From: Micromonospora sonchi
Lineage (GTDB): Bacteria > Actinomycetota > Actinomycetes > Mycobacteriales > Micromonosporaceae
Reading direction: 5' to 3'
DNA length: 64,000 nucleotides
Assembly: GCF_014646235.1 (NCBI RefSeq)
Contig: NZ_BMNB01000030.1
Location: forward strand, 19,073 to 83,072
Shown: piece after piece, positions 58,739-64,000 of the stretch
Layout: each line of letters begins with the position of its first letter
Numbering within the stretch: the stretch's first letter is position 1
The notes under the pieces: generated by a model
Database searches by the model: none
What the model was told of the DNA's origin: nothing
Seen by the model: only the letters and a program-made list of their open reading frames with translations
Translations under genes and position numbers: made by a program

Positions 58739-61700
58739 TCAGAGACAGGGCGGCTCCGCCGGGGTCCCGTCTGGCAGCAGTTCATGCTCAGCTTCGGTGT
58801 AGTCGCGGCCGGCAGCGGCACACAAGATTCGGAACTGGATCTCGGGACGCAGGTCGAAGGTCTGGTCCACCCCACTGACGACGACGGTCAGGTGGTCTCC
58901 TCGCACGTGCCCTCCTTCCCAGCGAGTCAGATGCAGGGTGTCGGAGTTGCTGGCGTCGGTCAGGTCATGGATCGTCACCTCGCCTTCGCGATAAGTGACG
59001 GCTTCGCGATAAGTGACGATGCGGTCTCCCTTGCTGATGCCGATCAGGGTGTCACTCGTCGAGACGGGCGCGCTGCCGGCCAGTTGCTTCTGCCCATCGA
59101 CGTCCCACACCCGCGCCCCTCCGCGGCTGGTCTGCACGGCAAGACGGGAACCGCTCTCGTCGAACACGATCGGGTGCTTTTCGGGCTCGTCATTGGAGGT
59201 GGACAGCGCGTTGATCGTGAGCCCTGACAGGGTCGCGATGTGCTGGGGGGTCTGGAGATCCCACAGCTGGATCTCGCCGGGGGCAGCGCCGCTGCGGGTG
59301 ACCACCGCGACCTGACCGGGGTGTTGCGGTCGGGCGATGACTTGGCCCTCGACGAAGATCTCATCGTTCTGACGGAGGCCGGCCCAGGGCGCGGACTGGG
59401 CGAGGAATGGCCGGGTGAGCAGGGCTGCGTCGGCGACATCGACTCGGGCGAGGCGACCGTCAACGGTCAACAGAGCTATCTCGCTGCCCTCCAAGGCGAC
59501 AATGTTCTCCACCTCACCACCTTGGAGGCCCGAATCACCGTCACTCGCCAGCGCCTTCGCCTCGGGTAGCACGTCATCGAGTGGCACCGTGTCGCGCAGA
59601 TTCCCTACCGGGTACGCCCCGACGAGGTTGCCCACCTTGGTCCACACCACGACCCGCGACGAGTCCGCGGTCCAGGTGACCTCCCACGGCGGCCACCCGC
59701 CGGTCGGCGGAAGCGGCACCGACTGGCGGCGAGCGCTGACAGAGTCGACGACCTGCAAGCTCCGCTTGCCGGCTGTCGCCGTGAAACGCCGATCCGGGGA
59801 CATCCTGACGGTCTCACGCCCCCTGTTTGTGGCGGTGAGCTTTCCGCTGTCGTATGGTTCGGCGCGCAGCACCATCAGCGTGGTGTTGAGCGGTGCGAGG
59901 ACGACCAACCCACCGTCGTGGTGTGGTGCCACCGCGAGGATAGGTAGGGAGGGGCCGGACGCGTCGGGGACTCGGGCGTGATAGGCCTCCCCCGTGCTCA
60001 GGTCGATCAGGGTCTGCTCAATGTAGCGCCCCGCGGCAGAGGACTTCCTAGAGTCACCCAGGAACCGGTAGTAACGCAAGGTGCCGTCCATGAGCTCGCC
60101 AGCGTCGGGCAGTTCGGTCCGCTGACCGGGGGCAGCCCCGAGGAGCTGTGAGTACTTGCTGTCACCATCTCTCCGAACAAGGAGTTCGCCACCGGCCCCC
60201 AGCCAGACCTCGTTACTCACGTTGGTCTTGATGGTAGAGGTGTATCGCAGCTGGGCCGTGCGGAAGTCCCTGATCTCGACCCGCTTGTTGTAGTCGGAGG
60301 TAAAACTGATAGTCACCACAAAGTTCGCGTCAGCGGTGAAAGCCGCTTCGTGGGCTCCTCCCACCGGGACGAGGCCGTCCGGTACGCGGATACGGGAAGC
60401 GGACTCGGCCTCCCAGGCCTCTGCGAAGGCGACCCTGGCGTTGTTCCTCATTGTTAACAACAGCCGCTTGCTGTCGCTGCTGAAGTCCAGAGTGGCCTGC
60501 GAGACTACTGGAATCTCGTGGGCCAAGGGCAGAAGCAGGGAGTGGGTGGGGTCGTCCAGTCGCCACAGCCGTACCGCGCCGCCGTCCGTCACTGCGAAGA
60601 AGCGGCCGTCCGGGCTGAGCGCGTTCCACTGGACCAGCCCCTCCGGGACGCCGCTCAGCTCCCGCGCTTGGGGCTTGCCTTGCACGGCTCCGGTAATCAC
60701 CGTGTACCTGGAAAGGCCGCCATCCTGCATCGATCGCACCACCAGGGCACGACCGTCCGGGGTGGCCGTCAGATCGGTGGCTCGCCCCTGCCAGACCGAC
60801 GGATAACTGCCCAGCAGGTACTGCCCCCGTACGTACTGGGTCAGCAAGGCCTGACGGCTCGCGGGGGTCTGCCAGGCATTCCAGGCGGCCAGCGCGAGCT
60901 GCAGTGCGGTGGTGGGGTCATCGGCCGGGTGGGCGTCGGAGGCCTGGGCAAGCAGGCCCGCAGCCTGGAGGCGGAGTTGCTGGTCGGCGCGCTGCAGTCC
61001 CTGCCAGGTGGAGAACGCCAGGACGAGGGAGATCACCGTGAGCACGGCAAGCACTCCGATCGCCGCCCTGCGCACGCGAATTCTACGTCGGGAGTTCCGG
61101 TGGCTCAGCTGGATGTAGGCGTGCTCCTCGTCGGAGACGTCCTTCCGGTGGTGGTCCAGCTTGCGGTCTGCTTCCGCCAGGTCGACGCCGCTGAGCAGGC
61201 GCGCAGGGTCGTTCCTCTGAGCCTGCCAGCGACGGAGGTCGGCGCGTAGTTGCTCCTGCCATGCCCGGAAGTCCCGGGATTCCACGAGCCATCTCCGCAG
61301 GAGCGGCCAGAGCTCGGTCAGTGCTTCGTGCGCCAGGTCGACGATCTCCTCCTGCCCGGCACCTCCCGACGTGTGCGAGAGGACGAGGAGTTTCCCGGGT
61401 GCCAGCTCCCGGACCAGTTCGAGCAGTTCGGGGGCGAGATCTGCAGTACGGGCGGGCCTGCGGACGAAGGTGTCGTTGTCGCCCGGCCGAGCCAACTGCA
61501 CGAACAGCCGTCGGGCGAGATCCTGCTGTTTCCGCGTCAGCGCGGCGTAGACGCCGTCCGCGTATGTGACGAGCGCCCCCGCGACGCCACCCAGGTCGTC
61601 GTAGGCGGCATGGGTGAGCATCGAGCGGCTGCGACGCTGCCACAACTCGGTCAGGGCGAACTGGACCAACGGCATCCGTCCAGGCTCGTCGCCCGCGTCA

Positions 61701-63007
61701 GCGACGATTCTCTCCGGCAGCCCCGGTTCAAACCACAGCCCGGGCACGGCGTCGACGGGCGCGGTCACCGCGCGTTTCAAGTCGTCGGCGGCCAGCGGTG
61801 CGAGGAACTGCACAGCGTCGCTGACGAGGTGGGACGTGCCGGCCGTCACCAGCACGTTCAGGGAGTCGGGGCGCGCGGTGGCGATGACCCGTAACACTGC
61901 CGGACCGGCCGGGCCTGCCAGGCCGGAGAGCAGCCGGAAGAGCTCGGCTGCATCCACCGGTGCGTTGCGGGCGTACTCCTCAAGCTGGTCGACAAAGAGG
62001 AGGTGGCCGGTGCCCTGGCCACGGGCGAGCGCTCTGGCGCGCAGTTCGGCGAGGATGTCCTCGGCACCTGCGAGAAGTCGCGCCAGTTCCTCGGCTCTGG
62101 TGAGCCGTTCGATCTCGCCGAGCCCTGGTTCCAGGATATCGGTCATCGCTCGGGCGAGAATGACGGTCGCGCGAGCGCCCGGAACGGGCCGCAACTCGGA
62201 GGTCCCCATGCCTATGCCTGGCAGCCGGGGCAGCACGCCGGCCCGTACGAGGGAGGACTTCCCGCATCCCGAGGGCCCCACCACCAGCGTCATCGGTCCC
62301 CGACGGACGGCGTCGTATATCCGGGTGGTGTCGTTCTCACGACCGTGGAAGAACTCCGCATCTTCCTCGGTGAAGGCCGCCAGCCCTTGGAATGGGCAAC
62401 GGGAGGGCATCATCTGCTCGTCAATCAGGTCAGCCGACGGCAGCAGATAGGCGGTGCTCGCGCCCCGATGCACGGCGACCGTCATCCCGACAACCCCGCC
62501 CTGGACGTCGTCCCACACCGGGGATCCACTGAAGCCCTCCGCGACACGCGGCCCGGGCGGATTCGCCTCCATCTGCAGCAAGCCCAGGCCGTGCTCAGCC
62601 CGCAAAGTGCCCGACACCCAGATGCCATGATCAGCACCAGCCGGGTAGCCGAACACCCGGAACGAGTGATTCCAGACGTCGGTCCCATCGACGAGCCCCG
62701 CCGGCCGTGCACCCTCGATGGGCGTGTCGAGCCGCAACAGGGCGATATCGGCTCCCCCGTGGCGCCAGGAGACCACTCTCGCCCGCGCCGAGGGGCGGGC
62801 GGGTAGTAACGGGAAGTCGAGGTCCACCCACCCACGGGGTGCCTCTTCCACGGACGCGGGAACGTCGAACACTTGCGCAACGACGTGAGCGCAGGTGCAC
62901 ACCACGTCCCCAGCTATCAGGAATCCTGCCCCGATCACCTCGCCGTTGGCTAGGCGTATCCGCACCTGCGAAGCCTGCAAGGTATCGCTCCGCCGCTCTA
63001 CGGCCAC
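58739..63007 (-). CDS. Trypsin-nSTAND ATPase-TM-WD40 conflict-system protein
   Basis: 1422 residues from GTG 63007 with AAAGG upstream. Residues 1-200 form a trypsin-like protease with His41 (CTCAHVV), Asp87 (GADIALLRLD) and Ser160 (GFSGSPVWD). A CPFQGLAAF linker and the nSTAND1 ATPase follow: Walker A GPSGCGKSS (about 241-250), Walker B LLFVDQLEEY (about 334-344). One membrane helix lies at about 642-664 (IGVLAVLTVISLVLAFS). The remaining 700 residues are a beta-propeller of degenerate WD40 repeats ending CAAAGRDYTEAEHELLP. Similar proteins are found in biological-conflict and programmed-response systems, where ligand sensing by the propeller gates an N-terminal effector. Here the effector is the protease. 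Confidence 0.85.
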   Translation of the reverse strand: MAVERRSDTLQASQVRIRLANGEVIGAGFLIAGDVVCTCAHVVAQVFDVPASVEEAPRGWVDLDFPLLPARPSARARVVSWRHGGADIALLRLDTPIEGARPAGLVDGTDVWNHSFRVFGYPAGADHGIWVSGTLRAEHGLGLLQMEANPPGPRVAEGFSGSPVWDDVQGGVVGMTVAVHRGASTAYLLPSADLIDEQMMPSRCPFQGLAAFTEEDAEFFHGRENDTTRIYDAVRRGPMTLVVGPSGCGKSSLVRAGVLPRLPGIGMGTSELRPVPGARATVILARAMTDILEPGLGEIERLTRAEELARLLAGAEDILAELRARALARGQGTGHLLFVDQLEEYARNAPVDAAELFRLLSGLAGPAGPAVLRVIATARPDSLNVLVTAGTSHLVSDAVQFLAPLAADDLKRAVTAPVDAVPGLWFEPGLPERIVADAGDEPGRMPLVQFALTELWQRRSRSMLTHAAYDDLGGVAGALVTYADGVYAALTRKQQDLARRLFVQLARPGDNDTFVRRPARTADLAPELLELVRELAPGKLLVLSHTSGGAGQEEIVDLAHEALTELWPLLRRWLVESRDFRAWQEQLRADLRRWQAQRNDPARLLSGVDLAEADRKLDHHRKDVSDEEHAYIQLSHRNSRRRIRVRRAAIGVLAVLTVISLVLAFSTWQGLQRADQQLRLQAAGLLAQASDAHPADDPTTALQLALAAWNAWQTPASRQALLTQYVRGQYLLGSYPSVWQGRATDLTATPDGRALVVRSMQDGGLSRYTVITGAVQGKPQARELSGVPEGLVQWNALSPDGRFFAVTDGGAVRLWRLDDPTHSLLLPLAHEIPVVSQATLDFSSDSKRLLLTMRNNARVAFAEAWEAESASRIRVPDGLVPVGGAHEAAFTADANFVVTISFTSDYNKRVEIRDFRTAQLRYTSTIKTNVSNEVWLGAGGELLVRRDGDSKYSQLLGAAPGQRTELPDAGELMDGTLRYYRFLGDSRKSSAAGRYIEQTLIDLSTGEAYHARVPDASGPSLPILAVAPHHDGGLVVLAPLNTTLMVLRAEPYDSGKLTATNRGRETVRMSPDRRFTATAGKRSLQVVDSVSARRQSVPLPPTGGWPPWEVTWTADSSRVVVWTKVGNLVGAYPVGNLRDTVPLDDVLPEAKALASDGDSGLQGGEVENIVALEGSEIALLTVDGRLARVDVADAALLTRPFLAQSAPWAGLRQNDEIFVEGQVIARPQHPGQVAVVTRSGAAPGEIQLWDLQTPQHIATLSGLTINALSTSNDEPEKHPIVFDESGSRLAVQTSRGGARVWDVDGQKQLAGSAPVSTSDTLIGISKGDRIVTYREAVTYREGEVTIHDLTDASNSDTLHLTRWEGGHVRGDHLTVVVSGVDQTFDLRPEIQFRILCAAAGRDYTEAEHELLPDGTPAEPPCL

Positions 63008-63590
63008 GGCCCCGCCTTTCTTCGTCCCGTTTCCACACCACGCATTCCAATCGCCCTGCCACAACGACATCCCCGCCGGGGTGCCGGATCCGAACGAACG
63101 ATGCCCAAAGCGGGATGGTGGAGCGCATTGCCGGCCATTCCGATGTCTCGGAGCCGCCAGTGTTCGACTGATCGGTGCTTGTCGACGGGTCGAGACCGTT
63201 CGGCTGGTTTTGCTTCGAGCCCTCGGGCTTGTCGGGGCTCGATTCATGGTCCGTGCTCGGCGTCTGGGGCGGCTCGGCTGCGCGGTTCCACTCGAAGGTG
63301 ACCTTCATGTGCGCCTCACCGGTGGTCTCGGCCACCACAAAGCCGCCCTTAGCCGTCGCTTTGAGGCCGAACTCGATTACCACTCGGTCGGCTCCGCCGG
63401 CATTGCGGGCTCGCGCCGCCGCGCTGCGGGCCAATTGCTGGAACCGGTCGAAAGCCTCGTTGAAAGTCTCGGACAGGTGGGCGACCACGTCTTGGCGTCG
63501 CCCCGCTGGCACGACGCCGTCGACCTGATTGGTCACCTCGAAGAGCGCCACGGCGCCGTCGTCTGCCGCAACTTCCACATAGTAGGTCAC
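62631..63590 (-). CDS. Trypsin-co-occurring domain 1 (Trypco1) protein
   Basis: 319 codons from GTG 63590 (AAGGG upstream). The first about 105 residues match the CU044_2847/Trypco1 family: a beta-rich segment YYVEVAADDGAVALFEV, DVVAHLSETFNEAFDRF helix, then VVIEFGLKATAKGGFVV and MKVTFEW. These proteins are neighbours of trypsin-STAND proteins and are thought to be protease substrates or regulators. A disordered S/T/P/D/N-rich linker follows, and the frame stays open 377 bases into the protease gene in a different frame. The overlap is unusual and may signal a frameshift, so only the first about 180 codons are secure. Confidence 0.72.
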   Translation of the reverse strand: MTYYVEVAADDGAVALFEVTNQVDGVVPAGRRQDVVAHLSETFNEAFDRFQQLARSAAARARNAGGADRVVIEFGLKATAKGGFVVAETTGEAHMKVTFEWNRAAEPPQTPSTDHESSPDKPEGSKQNQPNGLDPSTSTDQSNTGGSETSEWPAMRSTIPLWASFVRIRHPGGDVVVAGRLECVVWKRDEERRGRGRRAAERYLAGFAGADTPSQRRGDRGRIPDSWGRGVHLRSRRCASVRRSRVRGRGTPWVGGPRLPVTTRPPLGAGESGLLAPRGSRYRPVAARHAHRGCTAGGARRWDRRLESLVPGVRLPGWC

Positions 63591-63685
63591 TTACGAGCCC
63601 TTGCCTATCGATGGACGTCGGGCTGCCCAGTCTAATGGGATAACTCAAAGCGCAGAGGAGTGTGGATCTTGAGAGGGCACCTGAT

Positions 63686-63883
63686 TCACATGTTTTGTGA
63701 GTAATGAGCGTTCAGGTGTATCGCCAGGTTGGGGGTGGTTTCGTCGGCGAGGCGTCTGGTGAGGTTGTCGATCATGGCGATGCGGATCAGGTCGTGTCGC
63801 GCTGCACCTCGTATCACCACTTCGGACACTTCGCGGACGGCCCCGGTGCGCCGGACGGGGAGGGCGAGGTCAGCCTCGATCCG
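63686..63883 (-). pseudogene. 3' fragment of an unrecognised ORF
   Basis: The minus strand reads 65 codons (RIEADLALPVRRTGAV..., ending LAIHLNAHYSQNM-stop at 63686) with an in-frame stop at 63884-63886 and no start codon at the upstream end. The reading looks protein-like (amphipathic, AMIDNLTRRLADETTPNL). It may be the remnant of a mobile-element or regulator gene. Not identified. Confidence 0.35.
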
Positions 63884-64000
63884 TCAGAGGGTTTTGCTCC
63901 CTGCCTGACCGTTTCGGCTTGACCGTTTTGTCCGCTGGTGGTGGGTGCGGGAGCGCCACGTGTCGCTGTGGACGCGCGAGGTCTCCGTGCCCTCGAGGAG
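63884..64000. other. Right edge, nothing assignable
   Basis: 117 bases to the window end. No full gene; possibly the upstream part of the broken minus-strand ORF in another frame. Confidence 0.3.

Noticed and set aside
63704..63922. 72-codon plus-strand ORF at the right edge
   Set aside because: No ribosome site; opposite a more protein-like minus-strand reading.

Overview
The window is high-GC actinobacterial DNA with genes packed on both strands, frequent 1-4 base start/stop overlaps, many GTG and some TTG starts, and many genes with a TAnnnT-like hexamer 5-8 bases before the start codon, as in leaderless transcripts. Gene content (MurL/MurD2 peptidoglycan glutamate route, NgcEFG aminosugar importer, InhA-type enoyl reductase, CBM2 secreted enzymes, actinobacterial ferrochelatase) and two dispersed palindromic repeat families point to Micromonosporaceae, most like Micromonospora. 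This assignment is inference from content. No tRNA, rRNA or CRISPR array was seen.

Layout. 1-3034: two tandem minus-strand paralogues of secreted, membrane-anchored beta-helix proteins, each with the same 50-bp upstream block. 3210-12070: Xaa-Pro aminopeptidase, asparagine synthase, a secreted lytic polysaccharide monooxygenase, a PfkB sugar kinase, a thioesterase/metallo-beta-lactamase pair and a PAP2 membrane enzyme. 12071-14447: a three-gene PH-domain membrane operon. 14688-29792: an order that, from memory, matches the M. tuberculosis Rv1479-Rv1488 region (moxR, DUF58, VWA, fabG, inhA, hemH, a minus-strand hypothetical, nfeD, SPFH). It is interrupted by an acyltransferase/hydrolase pair, a two-component system, a HAD phosphatase and a DUF3097 gene. 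29915-33513: a membrane protein, a remnant of the 26223-27017 gene family, a class A penicillin-binding protein and a small membrane protein.

33748-37961 is a seven-gene cation/proton antiporter operon in the E-F-G-(A C-terminal piece)-B-C-D order of Mbh-type complexes, with no full MrpA. 38129-41142: RNA 2'-phosphotransferase, a secreted CBM2 esterase and an rRNA/tRNA methyltransferase. 41316-44143: divergent murL and murD2. 44217-50279: an acyltransferase, then an RpiR regulator followed by an N-acetylglucosamine/chitobiose ABC importer. With the monooxygenase and esterase this suggests a polysaccharide-degrading lifestyle.

50533-58677: an orphan antitoxin, an ArsR-type regulator divergent from a half-size P450-like protein and a PEP-mutase/isocitrate-lyase family enzyme, a PolA-like polymerase, then a sulfotransferase-like gene, polysaccharide deacetylase, N-terminally truncated glycosyltransferase and EamA permease. 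58739-63590, the most striking locus, has a trypsin-co-occurring (Trypco1) protein followed by a 1422-residue trypsin/STAND-ATPase/transmembrane/WD40 protein, which is the architecture of NTP-dependent conflict (defence or programmed response) systems. The right edge has a broken ORF of unknown origin.

Palindromic hairpins sit at most convergent gene junctions and probably act as two-way terminators. A separate 59-bp repeat family occurs four times, and one copy appears to supply the -10 box of the adjacent methyltransferase gene.
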